Source: Deltaproteobacteria bacterium
GTDB lineage: Bacteria > Desulfobacterota_D > UBA1144 > Nemesobacterales > JAJCZQ01
NCBI GenBank assembly: GCA_029262335.1
Contig: JAJCZQ010000003.1
Span: forward strand, 33,098 to 97,097
Reading direction: 5' to 3'
Length of the DNA: 64,000 nucleotides
The notes beneath the pieces were generated by a model, which saw only the letters and a list, made by a program, of their open reading frames with translations, made no database searches and was not told where the DNA came from. A program made the translations under genes and the position numbers. Position 1 is the first letter of the stretch. Each line of letters opens with the position of its first letter. Shown piece after piece: positions 8,698 to 18,288 of this stretch.

Positions 8698-10256
8698 GTA
8701 CAGATAAAAAGATTGCAAAAAACTGGGGCCTGGTCGGGCTATTAACTTTTATCAGCAGGCTCATTGGTTACCTGAGGGACGTGGTTGTTGCATACTTTTT
8801 TGGCGCATCTTACCAGACAGACGCATTTTATGTTGCCTTCAGGATCCCAAATCTTTTAAGACGGCTTTTTGCTGAAGGCTCAATTACTGTAGCCTTCGTC
8901 CCAATATTTACCGAGTATCTGAATGAAGGTTATGAGGAAGCCAAAAAAGCATTAAACTCAATTTTTACGGTACTTTTTTTTGTAATATGTATTGTGTCCG
9001 TGCTGGGTATTATCTTTTCTCCTCTTATCGTAAAACTCTTTGCATACGGTTTTGATGAAAAAACCTTTAACCTTGCTGTTGAACTCAACCGGATTATGTT
9101 TCCCTATATTGTCTTTATATCGCTCGCAGCACTTTCAATGGGGATACTCAATACACTCAAACATTTTTTTGCCCCTGCTTTTTCCCCGGTCCTTTTTAAT
9201 GTCGCAATAATAGTAAGCATAGCGGCACTGTATAATGTGTTTGACACCCCGATAAAGGCACTTGCGGTGGGGGTTTTAATTGGTGGAGTAATTCAGCTTG
9301 CAATAAATATCCCGTTTCTTTTAAAGCATAATTTTTTGTTCAGTGTGTCAAGAAACCTAAGGCATCCTGCAGTAAAGGGCCTTATCATACTTGTGACTCC
9401 CCAGCTCTTTGGCCTGGCTGTATACAACTTTAATATCCTTGTTAATACACAGTACGCCTCTTTTATGCCTGACGGAACTATTACCTATCTTTATTTCTCT
9501 GAACGTTTGATTGAATTTCCCCTTGGTGTGATAGCTGTGTCAATTGCCACAGTAATGCTTCCAAAACTTTCTGCCGAGGCGGCGAATAAGAATTTTGATG
9601 TATTCAGAAAGGATTACCTTTTTTCACTACAGATGATGCTTTATATACTTATCCCTTCACTTATGGGGCTGATTGCACTCAGGGTACCTCTTTGTACTGT
9701 ACTCTTTCAAAGGGGTGAATTTTCTGATGCAGCAGTATTAAATACCGCCCAGGCAGTACTCGGTTATGCAATAGGGCTTTGGGCAATAGGGGGGCTTAGA
9801 ATTACAGTCCCTGCATTTTATGCATTAAAGGACACTAAAACACCTGTGATGATTGCGTTTATTGCATTCATAGTGAATATCATTTTTGGTTATGTCCTTG
9901 GGATCTATTTTTCCATGCACCAGCTGGGACTTGCAATCGCGAGTTCTATATCCGCGACAATAAATTTTATCCTCCTTTTCTATATCCTGAACTCGAGGAC
10001 TAAGAAGCTATTTACCAAACCATTCATCAATTTCTTAACCCGTATTATCCCTGTTGCATTTCTCATGGGGATCACCACATGGTTTCTTGCCCGTTATATT
10101 CAGTGGAACGACAACGAATCCCTTACTAATTTTGCCGCACTTGCGGGGATAATCATGGTTTCGTTTGTTATCTATTTTGGTATTACAAAATTAATGAAGG
10201 TAAGAGAAGCAGACCATTTAATAAACATTCTAAGAAGAAAAGATATTAATCCATGA
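8694..10256 (+). CDS. murJ: Lipid II flippase MurJ
   Basis: Polytopic inner-membrane protein of the MOP superfamily (520 residues, about 14 hydrophobic segments) that moves lipid II to the periplasmic face for peptidoglycan assembly. The N-terminal stretch (SRLIGYLRDVVVAYFFGASYQTDAFYVAF, from residue 22) and RIPNLLRRLFAEGSITVAFVP are the MviN/MurJ hallmark, with arginines lining the central cavity. It overlaps the upstream small gene by 4 bp and diverges from the dcw operon, keeping cell-wall functions together. Confidence 0.97.
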   Translation: MSTDKKIAKNWGLVGLLTFISRLIGYLRDVVVAYFFGASYQTDAFYVAFRIPNLLRRLFAEGSITVAFVPIFTEYLNEGYEEAKKALNSIFTVLFFVICIVSVLGIIFSPLIVKLFAYGFDEKTFNLAVELNRIMFPYIVFISLAALSMGILNTLKHFFAPAFSPVLFNVAIIVSIAALYNVFDTPIKALAVGVLIGGVIQLAINIPFLLKHNFLFSVSRNLRHPAVKGLIILVTPQLFGLAVYNFNILVNTQYASFMPDGTITYLYFSERLIEFPLGVIAVSIATVMLPKLSAEAANKNFDVFRKDYLFSLQMMLYILIPSLMGLIALRVPLCTVLFQRGEFSDAAVLNTAQAVLGYAIGLWAIGGLRITVPAFYALKDTKTPVMIAFIAFIVNIIFGYVLGIYFSMHQLGLAIASSISATINFILLFYILNSRTKKLFTKPFINFLTRIIPVAFLMGITTWFLARYIQWNDNESLTNFAALAGIIMVSFVIYFGITKLMKVREADHLINILRRKDINP

Positions 10257-10298
10257 TGGTTTTCAAACTCATTTACTGATAAAATCATCTTTATTGAT

Positions 10299-10973
10299 AT
10301 GAGTAAGAGTGAATATTTAGAGAGCCTTGAAAAAAAGTACAATAGCCAGCTTCAAAACGACCCTGCATCCAACTGCTTTGTTTTGCTGGCAGAAGTATTA
10401 ATTAAACTCAGGAAATCTGATAATGCACTGAAGGTGCTTGTAAACGGGTTAAGGCATAATAAGCACAATATCACGGCCAGGTTTTTACTGGGTAAAATAT
10501 ATTTTGATAGATGGTTAATTGACGGGGCAAAGAAGGAGTTTGAGAAAGTTATAAAACTTGCCCCTGATAATATTGCCGTATCAAAAATACTGCTCCAGAT
10601 TTATACATCTGAGGGAAATGAAGAAAGAGTAGGGGAAATATCAAAGAATATACTTTTTTTTCACCCCGATAATCAGGAACTGATGAATTTCCTGGACGAT
10701 GTTAAGTCCGGCAGTAATGTAGTCGAGTTAAAAGACATAGTTGATGAGTATTCGGATTTTAAGTCGGGAGTATCAAATGTCAGTGAGATGATGAGGTCTG
10801 GTAATGAAGAGGAAATTGTCTCAAGTACTCTTGCCGAGCTGTATTACGAGCAGGGACATTACAAGGATTCGCTTGAACTATATAATAAGCTGCTTTTAAA
10901 TAATCCTGCAGATCAAAGTATAATAGAAAGAATTGAAAAAATAAAAAGTCTGAGTGTAAGGTCAGACGGGTAA
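10299..10973 (+). CDS. Tetratricopeptide-repeat protein
   Basis: A 224-residue soluble protein with TPR-type helical repeats. Recognizable units include [23 protein letters not shown] (about 25-47), [34 protein letters not shown] (60-93) and, near the C-terminus, [27 protein letters not shown]. An acidic linker separates the N- and C-terminal repeats. There is no signal peptide or transmembrane segment. It lies 42 bp after murJ and 10 bp before aroQ on the same strand. Probably a protein-interaction scaffold; partner unknown. Confidence 0.85.
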   Translation: MSKSEYLESLEKKYNSQLQNDPASNCFVLLAEVLIKLRKSDNALKVLVNGLRHNKHNITARFLLGKIYFDRWLIDGAKKEFEKVIKLAPDNIAVSKILLQIYTSEGNEERVGEISKNILFFHPDNQELMNFLDDVKSGSNVVELKDIVDEYSDFKSGVSNVSEMMRSGNEEEIVSSTLAELYYEQGHYKDSLELYNKLLLNNPADQSIIERIEKIKSLSVRSDG

Positions 10974-10983
10974 GGAAATATAT

Positions 10984-11427
10984 ATGAACATATTAATTAT
11001 AAACGGGCCTAACCTGAATTTTCTTGGAAAAAGAGAACCGGAAATATACGGCAGCAATACACTTGAAGACATTAACAAACTGCTTGAGAAAGAGTCTGCA
11101 CTCCTAAGTAAAGACCTAAACCTTGAATTCTTCCAGTCTAATTCCGAGGGAGAGCTTGTAAGCAAAATTCAGGAAGCGTTCGGGAAATACGACGGGATTA
11201 TTATAAACCCCGCTGCATATACACATACCAGCGTTGCAATAAGAGATGCTTTGCTGTCAACCGGGATCCCAACTGTAGAAGTTCACTTATCCAATATATT
11301 TAAAAGAGAAGAATTCAGGCACAAGTCATACGTGTCCGGTGTTTCTGTTGGGGTTGTGTCAGGTTTTGGGATAAACAGTTATGTGCTTGGCCTAAGAGGA
11401 ATCTTCGAAACAATTAAGAGTCTTTAA
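10984..11427 (+). CDS. aroQ: 3-dehydroquinate dehydratase, type II
   Basis: Catalyses the third step of the shikimate pathway, dehydrating 3-dehydroquinate to 3-dehydroshikimate by the anti-elimination (type II) route. The 147-residue length and the opening [21 protein letters not shown] are typical. Catalytic and binding residues are recognizable: Y22, N75 in INPAAYTH, H81, H101 in VEVHLSN and R112. The family forms a dodecamer. aroE lies about 5 kb downstream on the same strand; other shikimate genes are not in the window. Confidence 0.97.
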   Translation: MNILIINGPNLNFLGKREPEIYGSNTLEDINKLLEKESALLSKDLNLEFFQSNSEGELVSKIQEAFGKYDGIIINPAAYTHTSVAIRDALLSTGIPTVEVHLSNIFKREEFRHKSYVSGVSVGVVSGFGINSYVLGLRGIFETIKSL

Positions 11428-11432
11428 CAATT

Positions 11433-13133
11433 ATGAAACCAAACTGGGTACTTGCCGCTCAAAACAATAAACTCAGCAATATGATTTCCGGCAGCCTAAG
11501 TATCAATCCAATAACAGCCCAGGTGTTGATTAACAGGGGCGTGAAAAACGAATTAGAAGCCGAAGCATTTCTTAACCCAAAACTCTTTGACCTTCCTTCA
11601 CCCAACTTAATGAAAGATATGGATAAGGCCGTTGAGCGTCTGGATGCGGCCCTAAAAGGGAATCAAAAAGTTGCAATATATGGTGATTACGATGTAGACG
11701 GCGTGACTTCAACTTCTCTTTTTTATAAATTCCTAACCGGACTTGGTATGGAAGTGGTTACATATAATCCCGACAGAATAGATGAAGGTTACGGTATCAA
11801 TACAGGTGCCATAGACAAACTCCACAAACTAAAAACTGAGCTGATAATATCATGCGACTGCGGAATTACGGCATATGATGAAGTTGAATATGCAAAGACG
11901 CTTGGTATTGATTTTATTATTACCGACCATCATCTTCCGCCTTTGAAAGTGCCACTGGCGGTTGCAGTATTAAATCCCAATCAGAAAGGCTGCAGCTATC
12001 CGGACAAGGATATCACTGGTGTTGGAGTCATATTTAATTTTGCTATCGCGTTTAGAAGATATCTCCGTGACAATGAATATTTTAAGGATGACGAGCCCAA
12101 CCTGGGGGAATTTCTTGACCTTGTCGCCCTTGGGACGGTTGCTGACTGTGCCTCGGTAAAAAATACAAACAGGATATTTATTAAAGAAGGAATAAAAAGA
12201 ATGCAGCAGCCCAAAAGGGTAGGTGTGAGGGCATTAAAGGAAGTAAGCGGTATAAAAGGCACTGTTAGTTCATTTGATATAGGTTTTAAACTTGGCCCCA
12301 GAATAAATGCAGCCGGACGGCTTGATGACCCGGGCGTAGCTGTTGAACTCCTTATTGCAGATGATCTGAAAAAAGCAGGGCAAATTGCAGAAAAACTTAA
12401 TAACGAAAATATAAAACGGCAAAATATAGAAAAAGATATTCTTAACGAGGCCGCAGCTATTGTGGACGGTTCTTCAGAATTTCAAAAGTTGAGTGCAATT
12501 GTCCTCGGCTCTTCCGGCTGGCACCAGGGGGTAATAGGCATTGTTGCATCGCGGTTGTGTGAAATGTACGGGAAACCCACCTTTCTTATTGCTATAGATA
12601 AGGACGGCACGGGTAAAGGGTCGGGCAGAAGTATAGATGGTGTGGACCTGCACAGGATACTTACGGACAATAAAGATTTATTTGAGGCATTTGGAGGCCA
12701 TAAGATGGCGGCAGGCATAACAATAAAAGAGGAAAAGATTGATCTTTTTCGTGATGTTCTTTCCGAGCAGGTTTCTAAACTTAACTTGAAAAATACAGGT
12801 AAAAAAATTGAAATTGATATAAAAGTGGATTTTGATGACATTAACTTTGAACTTGTAAATGAAATTGAGCAGTTGTCACCGTATGGTATTGGAAATAATG
12901 AACCTGTTTTTTTAATACAAACTGCAAATATTAAATCTCAAAAAGTGTTTAAAAATAAACATTTGGGTATAACCTTTAGTAAAGACGGCAATACATACAG
13001 CGGTATGTGGTTTAATTTGAGAGAGATTGTAAGTTTGCCCGAAGTTGTTGATATTGTTTTCAGCCTTCAGATAAACGAATGGCAGGGAAAAAAAGAAATA
13101 AGATTTAATATAAAGGATGTTTACTGGCAATAG
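11433..13133 (+). CDS. recJ: Single-stranded-DNA-specific exonuclease RecJ
   Basis: 5'-to-3' single-strand exonuclease of the DHH phosphoesterase family, used in recombination and mismatch or base-excision repair. Motifs in order: DYDVDG (85-90), SCDCGI (140-145), TDHHLPP (164-170), LGTVADCA, then the DHHA1 part with GSGRS and FGGHKMAAG, and a C-terminal OB-like region. Length 566 residues is normal. It begins 5 bp after aroQ, so the two are cotranscribed. Confidence 0.97.
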   Translation: MKPNWVLAAQNNKLSNMISGSLSINPITAQVLINRGVKNELEAEAFLNPKLFDLPSPNLMKDMDKAVERLDAALKGNQKVAIYGDYDVDGVTSTSLFYKFLTGLGMEVVTYNPDRIDEGYGINTGAIDKLHKLKTELIISCDCGITAYDEVEYAKTLGIDFIITDHHLPPLKVPLAVAVLNPNQKGCSYPDKDITGVGVIFNFAIAFRRYLRDNEYFKDDEPNLGEFLDLVALGTVADCASVKNTNRIFIKEGIKRMQQPKRVGVRALKEVSGIKGTVSSFDIGFKLGPRINAAGRLDDPGVAVELLIADDLKKAGQIAEKLNNENIKRQNIEKDILNEAAAIVDGSSEFQKLSAIVLGSSGWHQGVIGIVASRLCEMYGKPTFLIAIDKDGTGKGSGRSIDGVDLHRILTDNKDLFEAFGGHKMAAGITIKEEKIDLFRDVLSEQVSKLNLKNTGKKIEIDIKVDFDDINFELVNEIEQLSPYGIGNNEPVFLIQTANIKSQKVFKNKHLGITFSKDGNTYSGMWFNLREIVSLPEVVDIVFSLQINEWQGKKEIRFNIKDVYWQ

Positions 13134-13189
13134 TTTTGCTTCGCATATTCTCAAACTACTAATGATCAACTTCCCGGAGGAATAATAAA

Positions 13190-13948
13190 TTGTATCCCAC
13201 ACTCATAAAATTTGGATCGGTATCAATCTCTTCATTTTCTGTAATGGTCCTGATCTCTTTTTTTGCAGCTTATTTTCTTTGTGAAAGAGACCTTATAAAA
13301 AAAGGTGAAGACAGGCTGCTTGCTGATGTTTTAATGATAGGCAGCGTAATAGGTGGCCTAGGTGGTGCCAAGATTCTTTTTATTCTTCAGAATGCAACTT
13401 TTTCTGAAGTCTTCAATGATCCAATGCGTTACCTTTCCTCCGGATATACATTTCTGGGCGGTTTTATTGGTGCATTGATCTGTATTTACATTATATCTAT
13501 TTATAAAAAAATCAGCTTCTGGCATCTTACGGATTTGTGTTCTGCCCCGCTTATTATCGCATACGCAATAGGCAGGATCGGATGCTTTCTCGTGGGTGAT
13601 GATTACGGCGTGCCGACGGACCTTCCATGGGCTGTTTCATTTCCTAATGGTTCACCTCCCACTATACAGGAAGTACATCCAACACAGATCTATGACTCTA
13701 TTTTTATGTTTATTTTCTTTTTTGTATTATGGAAACTCAAGGACAAAAACAAGCCTGTTGGGTGGCTCACATCTATAACAATTATTGTGCTTGGAGCGGA
13801 AAGGTTTGTTGTAGAGTTTATCAGGGATACAACACCAAGTTTTATTGAAGGGCTTTCACAGGCTCAGTTAATCTCACTGGGACTTGTATTTATTGGTATA
13901 ATAAAACTGATTTATATCTATTCCAGGCAGAATAAGGTTAATTCTTAG
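13190..13948 (+). CDS. lgt: Prolipoprotein diacylglyceryl transferase-like protein
   Basis: Integral membrane enzyme that attaches diacylglycerol to the lipobox cysteine of prolipoproteins. The start is TTG at 13190, chosen because GGAGG (13176-13180) lies 9 nt upstream. About seven hydrophobic segments fit the family. The signature GRIGCFLVGDDYG (128-140) matches the Lgt pattern GRxGNFxxGxxxG but has Cys for Asn, and HPTQ (163-166) follows. At the site equivalent to E. coli His103 (SFHGG) this protein reads TFLGG (87-91), so the His is Leu. It is either a variant Lgt or a paralogue; no second copy is visible in the window, and the lipobox proteins here need such an enzyme. Confidence 0.88.
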   Translation: MYPTLIKFGSVSISSFSVMVLISFFAAYFLCERDLIKKGEDRLLADVLMIGSVIGGLGGAKILFILQNATFSEVFNDPMRYLSSGYTFLGGFIGALICIYIISIYKKISFWHLTDLCSAPLIIAYAIGRIGCFLVGDDYGVPTDLPWAVSFPNGSPPTIQEVHPTQIYDSIFMFIFFFVLWKLKDKNKPVGWLTSITIIVLGAERFVVEFIRDTTPSFIEGLSQAQLISLGLVFIGIIKLIYIYSRQNKVNS

Positions 13949-13959
13949 GCAGGGATAAT

Positions 13960-15282
13960 ATGAGAATAGTAATTATTGGAGCCGGACAGGTCGGATCTTT
14001 TTTGGCAAGAGAGTTGTCAAATGACCATGATGTTGTAGTTATTGAAAACAACAAGGAAAGGTCTGAGAAGATCAGGGACAGCCTTGATGTATTATCGATA
14101 CACGGTGAAGGCGATGACCCTGAAATACTAAAGCAGGCCGGACTGGACCAATCGCAGATATTACTTGCCGTATCCGGTGATGACAGGACAAATATTTTAT
14201 CCACCCTTTATGCAAATAATCTTAATCTGGACAACATTATATGCAGGGTAAGAAACTCTACTTATGTTGAATACCCGGGCCTTCTTAAAAATGAGAATAT
14301 TTCCCTTGTAAGCCCAAGTGAAATTATTTCTGAAAAACTCTCAATACTTATCAGTGCGCCTTTTGCATGGAAGGCAGAAACCTTTGCGGACGGAAAGGTT
14401 GAACTATTTAAACTTCGAGTGGAAGAAGGAACAGAAATTGTTGATAAACAGCTAAAAGACCTTGAACCTGCAAGTTCATGGATTTTTGTTGGGATTGCCC
14501 GCGGCGGCAGTATTCAGATACCATCGGGTGAAACCATGATAAGGGCAGGGGACTATGTATATGCACTTGGAGACCCTGCTGTACTTAAAAGACTGAAGAA
14601 ACTGTTTAACCTTAAAATAGAAAAAATTAATTCAGCCATTATTGTTGGCGGCGGCAGGCTGGGGAGGAGAGTAGCCAGGACCCTCCTTGATCTTGGTATT
14701 TCCGTTAAGTTAATTGAGAATGACCCGGAGAGGGCAGAACTTGTTGCTGAAGATATACCGGAAATTACGGTTTTCAGGGGTGATGCCACAGATGCCGAGA
14801 CGCTGAAAGAAGCCGGAGTGGAATCTGCAGACTACCTTGCAGCCCTTACAGGTGATGATGAAGAAAATGTACTAAGTGCTCTGCTTGCAAAAAACCTTGG
14901 AGTAAAAAGGTCCACTGTCCTATATACAAACCCGGACTATATTGATGTGCTTGAAGCAATTGGTGTTGACCGTGCTATTAGTGTTCGTCTTGCCGTTGCA
15001 AACGAGATACTTAGTATGCTTCATATTGGGGGCGTTGCTAATATCGCACTTGTTGAAGAAGGCAGGGGGGAAGTACTGGAATTTGACCTTGAAGAGAGTT
15101 CAAATTTAATAGGCAAAAAACTTATGGATGTGCATATGCCGCATGAAGCAATAGTTGGAATCTGCCTTCGCAACGGAGAAATCATCATTCCACGCGGAGA
15201 TTTTGTTCCACAGGTTAATGACCGCATAATTATCTTTACTTTGCCAACTGCTGTTAAAATGGTTGAAAAAATTATTGGCTAA
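13960..15282 (+). CDS. trkA: Trk potassium uptake regulatory subunit TrkA
   Basis: Peripheral cytoplasmic NAD-binding subunit that gates a Trk/Ktr-type K+ channel. It has two tandem RCK modules: the first begins with the Rossmann motif GAGQVGSFLA (7-16) and the second with GGGRLGRR (230-237). Each is followed by an RCK_C domain (ELFKLRVEEGTEI and EFDLEESSNLIGK). Length 440 residues is typical. The membrane subunit TrkH is not in the window. The ATG follows AGGGATAAT 11 bp after lgt. Confidence 0.95.
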   Translation: MRIVIIGAGQVGSFLARELSNDHDVVVIENNKERSEKIRDSLDVLSIHGEGDDPEILKQAGLDQSQILLAVSGDDRTNILSTLYANNLNLDNIICRVRNSTYVEYPGLLKNENISLVSPSEIISEKLSILISAPFAWKAETFADGKVELFKLRVEEGTEIVDKQLKDLEPASSWIFVGIARGGSIQIPSGETMIRAGDYVYALGDPAVLKRLKKLFNLKIEKINSAIIVGGGRLGRRVARTLLDLGISVKLIENDPERAELVAEDIPEITVFRGDATDAETLKEAGVESADYLAALTGDDEENVLSALLAKNLGVKRSTVLYTNPDYIDVLEAIGVDRAISVRLAVANEILSMLHIGGVANIALVEEGRGEVLEFDLEESSNLIGKKLMDVHMPHEAIVGICLRNGEIIIPRGDFVPQVNDRIIIFTLPTAVKMVEKIIG

Positions 15283-15436
15283 AAAACAGGAATTTATGAA
15301 TGAAATTCAGGTCTGTTTCATTAGTGAAAATTATTTATTTATTCTTGCTAACTTGCCATAGAATGATATCTTAATATTTCGAATTTCAATTTTTAAATAC
15401 AACTGTTTGTAAATCTAATATTCCCTCAAATTTAAA
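15283..15436. other. Intergenic region trkA-ribF
   Basis: A gene-free 154 bp. A weak inverted repeat (AATGAAA 15299-15305, TTTCATT 15316-15322) may fold after trkA. TTGCTA (15345-15350), 16 bp, TATCTT (15367-15372) is a possible but weak ribF promoter. No riboswitch-like structure was recognized. Confidence 0.3.
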
Positions 15437-16357
15437 ATGGAAGTAATTGTCGATCCACAAAAACCTGTAGATTTTTCAACATCAGCGGCTATCGGAAATT
15501 TTGACGGTGTCCATCTGGGACATAAAGAGATAATCAGCCTGATAAACAGTATTGCAAAGCAAAAATCTGCCAAATCATGCTTATTGACCTTTGATCCGCA
15601 TCCCCAGAAAGTGCTTGCAGGAAAGGATGTGTCATTAATTGTGCCTGTAAAAGAAAAATTAACACTGCTCGAGCAGGCCGGGGTTGATTGTGCAGTCTCA
15701 CTAAAATTTACCAAAGAGCTTTCACAGCTAAGTGCCGAAGAGTTTGTAGAGAAGGTACTGATAAAAATCCTTAACATAAAAGACATTGTAGTAGGCCCGG
15801 ACTTTATGTTTGGCAAAAACCGCTCAGGAAATGCTGCTCTGCTTAAGGAAATGGGTGAAAAATACGGTTTTGAAACCCATGTGATAAACCCCAGAAAATT
15901 AGGTGAAGAAGTAATAAGCAGCAGTCTTATCAGGCAAAAAATATCAGACGGTGAAATTACAAAGTTAAACAATCTCCTTGGTTATAACTATTTCCTCAAG
16001 GGGACAATAATAGAAGGTGAAAAAAGAGGCAGGCAGATAGGATTTCCTACAACTAATATAGATACCCAGTGGGAGCTTTTGCCAAAACCCGGAGTATATG
16101 CAACGATGGCGGTACTTAAGGGATCGCGTTATAAGAGTATCACCAATATTGGCTACAGGCCTACATTCGGCCATAATAAACTTTTGATAGAAACTCATTT
16201 GTTTGATTTTTCAGAATCTGTGTACGGAGAGGAAATAAAGGTCGAGTTTTACCAAAGGTTAAGAGACGAAAAGAAATTTGAAAGTGTTGATGAATTAATA
16301 GCACGTATAAAAATTGATGTTGAAGAAGTGAAAAATATTTTAACAAATAGCGAATAA
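15437..16357 (+). CDS. ribF: Bifunctional riboflavin kinase / FAD synthetase
   Basis: Makes FMN from riboflavin and then FAD in the cytoplasm. The N-terminal nucleotidyl-transferase domain shows GNFDGVHLGHKE (20-31), with the nucleotide-binding HLGH, and VVGPDFMFGKNRSG. The C-terminal riboflavin kinase domain shows GRQIGFPTTNI with the PTTN motif, then GVYATMAVLKG and ETHLFDF. Length 306 residues is standard. No FMN riboswitch is visible in the upstream gap. aroE follows 28 bp later. Confidence 0.97.
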   Translation: MEVIVDPQKPVDFSTSAAIGNFDGVHLGHKEIISLINSIAKQKSAKSCLLTFDPHPQKVLAGKDVSLIVPVKEKLTLLEQAGVDCAVSLKFTKELSQLSAEEFVEKVLIKILNIKDIVVGPDFMFGKNRSGNAALLKEMGEKYGFETHVINPRKLGEEVISSSLIRQKISDGEITKLNNLLGYNYFLKGTIIEGEKRGRQIGFPTTNIDTQWELLPKPGVYATMAVLKGSRYKSITNIGYRPTFGHNKLLIETHLFDFSESVYGEEIKVEFYQRLRDEKKFESVDELIARIKIDVEEVKNILTNSE

Positions 16358-16385
16358 AGACCTTATTGTTATACAGGAATTAATT

Positions 16386-17255
16386 ATGGAAGTTAAATCA
16401 ACAACCAGTTTATACGGCATTTTCGGACATCCCGTGGATCACAGTTTATCTCCTGTTATGCATAATAACGGGTTTAGCGAACTTGAACTTGACTGCGTCT
16501 ATGTTGCTTTTGATATTTTACCGACGAATATCGGGGAAGCCGTGAACGCTATAAGGGCACTTGGCATTTCAGGTGTAAATGTAACTATCCCCCATAAACA
16601 AAGGATTATGGCTTACCTCGATGAGATTTCATCTGATGCAATGCTTGTAGGTGCTGTGAATACAGTAAGTAATGTTGATAAGAGACTGGTTGGATTTAAT
16701 ACAGATGTTGGCGGACTATTAAGGGCATTAAAATCCGACCTCGATTTTACTCCCGAGGGGACAAAGGTGTTTTTGATTGGGGCCGGCGGCGCTTCACGGG
16801 CTGTAATAGTAGGACTTGGAAGGAACTATGTTTCGGAAGTGGTTATTGCAAACCGAACACTTTCTAAAGCCGAAGACCTTGCAAAGGAGTTTGGTGACCA
16901 TTTTCCAAAAGTAGAATTTACGGCAGTAATGCTAAGTGACGAAGAAAGAATTAAGAAAAGTATTGTTGGCAGTGATATTGTTATTAATTCTTCATCAGCC
17001 GGTATGAAAAGAGAAAACCCTCTTGACCTCCCCCTTTACCTCCTGCCGAAACATGCAGGGGTTTATGACCTGGTCTATGACCCAACTGATACGCCTCTTG
17101 TAAAAGATGCCAAGAAACTTGGCTTGAAGGCACATTCGGGCCATAGCATGCTCCTCTATCAGGGAGTAGAAGCTTTTGAGATCTGGACCGGTCTGAATGC
17201 TCCTGTAGAAACCATGAAAAAAGCACTGGATCTTTACAAGTTAATTAATCATTAA
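16386..17255 (+). CDS. aroE: Shikimate dehydrogenase
   Basis: NADP-dependent reduction of 3-dehydroshikimate to shikimate. The shikimate-binding region contains HSLSPVMHN (19-27) and the catalytic lysine K71 in VTIPHK. FNTDVGGLLRAL and the nucleotide loop GAGGASRAV follow, and the C-terminal LYQGVEAFEIWTG is also typical. Length 289 residues is normal. It lies on the same strand as aroQ and ribF, so the shikimate steps are split across this run of housekeeping genes. Confidence 0.97.
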   Translation: MEVKSTTSLYGIFGHPVDHSLSPVMHNNGFSELELDCVYVAFDILPTNIGEAVNAIRALGISGVNVTIPHKQRIMAYLDEISSDAMLVGAVNTVSNVDKRLVGFNTDVGGLLRALKSDLDFTPEGTKVFLIGAGGASRAVIVGLGRNYVSEVVIANRTLSKAEDLAKEFGDHFPKVEFTAVMLSDEERIKKSIVGSDIVINSSSAGMKRENPLDLPLYLLPKHAGVYDLVYDPTDTPLVKDAKKLGLKAHSGHSMLLYQGVEAFEIWTGLNAPVETMKKALDLYKLINH

Positions 17256-17318
17256 CTTTCAATTCCCAACTATTTATTTACAATTATCTTTAATTAAACC
17301 ATACCAGGGGTGGCTAAT

Positions 17319-17528
17319 ATGAAAGTAGTAAGTCCTGCAGGAGATTTTGAAATAACCGTAAATGAATCCACAGTGGAAGATGACATGATCGTAATTAAAG
17401 GACAGATGGGTGTGTGGGATTCCAAAATTTATATGAGCCCTACGGATGTGCTTCAGTTTGGGAAAATATTTTTGAATCCAAGTGTTATTTTATACCTGAT
17501 CAAAGCACCGTTTAAATCATTATTCTAA
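17319..17528 (+). CDS. Small protein of unknown function
   Basis: A 69-residue protein starting at the ATG at 17319, preferred over the in-frame GTG at 17310 because the purine-rich AGGGG (17306-17310) then lies 8 nt upstream. The sequence begins MKVVSPAGDFEITVNES and looks like a small beta-rich protein (EDDMIVIKGQMGVWDSKIYM) with a hydrophobic C-terminal segment (VILYLIKAPF). The stop codon overlaps the convergent gene by 4 bp. No family recognized. Confidence 0.65.
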   Translation: MKVVSPAGDFEITVNESTVEDDMIVIKGQMGVWDSKIYMSPTDVLQFGKIFLNPSVILYLIKAPFKSLF

Positions 17529-17872
17529 ATTACCATGTATCCAAAGTTTGTTAGTGACTGTTCTGCGTAGTTAATTCTCTCAGTAAGTAAATAAAATACT
17601 TCCGTGTATTCTGGTTCGACTGCTCCCCTGTTCTCCGGTATTCCCCTGTAAACCGGGTAGCCGGGATCAATGTTGTAGCCGATGCTTTCAAGAGTCCCAA
17701 TATTCATATCAACGACCATACTGTTATATAGCTCTCCTATATATTCCCCTGAAATTTTATAAACGTGTGTTTCCCTGACCTGGCCAATAGGCTGGCCTGA
17801 AAGTGAGTGGATAAAACTGACTTCTATAAAAGCTACGCCGTTTCCGCGGCTGTCATAGATAAAACCGGACAT
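17525..17872 (-). CDS. Small protein with beta-flower-like repeats
   Basis: A 115-residue protein. Its first half contains three spaced repeats of the form (F/V)IYD-x-x-G-x-x-V-A-F-I: IYDSRGNGVAFI (5-16), IHSLSGQPIGQV and VYKISGEYIGEL. This resembles the 4-fold beta-flower architecture in which each propeller-like unit is a YDxxGxxxGxI hairpin. The C-terminal half is not recognized. It converges with the preceding gene, the stops overlapping by 4 bp. Function unknown; the repeat interpretation is an inference from spacing. Confidence 0.6.
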   Translation of the reverse strand: MSGFIYDSRGNGVAFIEVSFIHSLSGQPIGQVRETHVYKISGEYIGELYNSMVVDMNIGTLESIGYNIDPGYPVYRGIPENRGAVEPEYTEVFYLLTERINYAEQSLTNFGYMVI

Positions 17873-17940
17873 AGTTATTTCCCCAAATGAATTATGAATC
17901 TAATATAATTTTACAACCGGTTTTAGAATAATTGAAAACA

Positions 17941-18288
17941 TTATATTAAAGATTCTGCAGGGATATTTAACTCCTGATTCAATGATTTAATCATTTTAAC
18001 GGTAAGGTTTCTTTTACGGTTAAGAATTTCACTTACTCTGTTTCTCCCGCCGAGAATTGGTATAAGATCAGAATTGTTTAGTCCCATCTGCTCCATTCTG
18101 AATTTTATGGCTTCAACCGGATCGGGCGGGACTATCTTATAATTATTTTCTTCATAGGCTTCAACCAGTGTGGTCAGTACATCTAGTTCGTCGCCTTCCG
18201 GTGTGTTCTTTTTTGCACTCCATAAATCATCAATTCTTTTAAGTGCATCTTCATAATTTTTTTTGTTTTTAATTGGTTTGATATTCAT
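17941..18288 (-). CDS. higA: HigA-type antitoxin (HTH)
   Basis: A 115-residue antitoxin. The N-terminal half is acidic and helical. The C-terminal half is a helix-turn-helix of the Xre/HigA type (EAIKFRMEQMGLNNSDLIPILGG onward, about 64-105), with the signature RNRVSEILNRKR. It starts immediately after the higB stop, in the order toxin then antitoxin, which is characteristic of HigBA. HigA proteins bind the toxin and repress the promoter; a palindrome inside that promoter is listed separately. Confidence 0.9.
   Translation of the reverse strand: MNIKPIKNKKNYEDALKRIDDLWSAKKNTPEGDELDVLTTLVEAYEENNYKIVPPDPVEAIKFRMEQMGLNNSDLIPILGGRNRVSEILNRKRNLTVKMIKSLNQELNIPAESLI

Noticed and set aside
15415..15972. 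185-codon minus-strand frame opposite ribF
   Set aside because: Antisense to a certain gene and with no recognizable domain.
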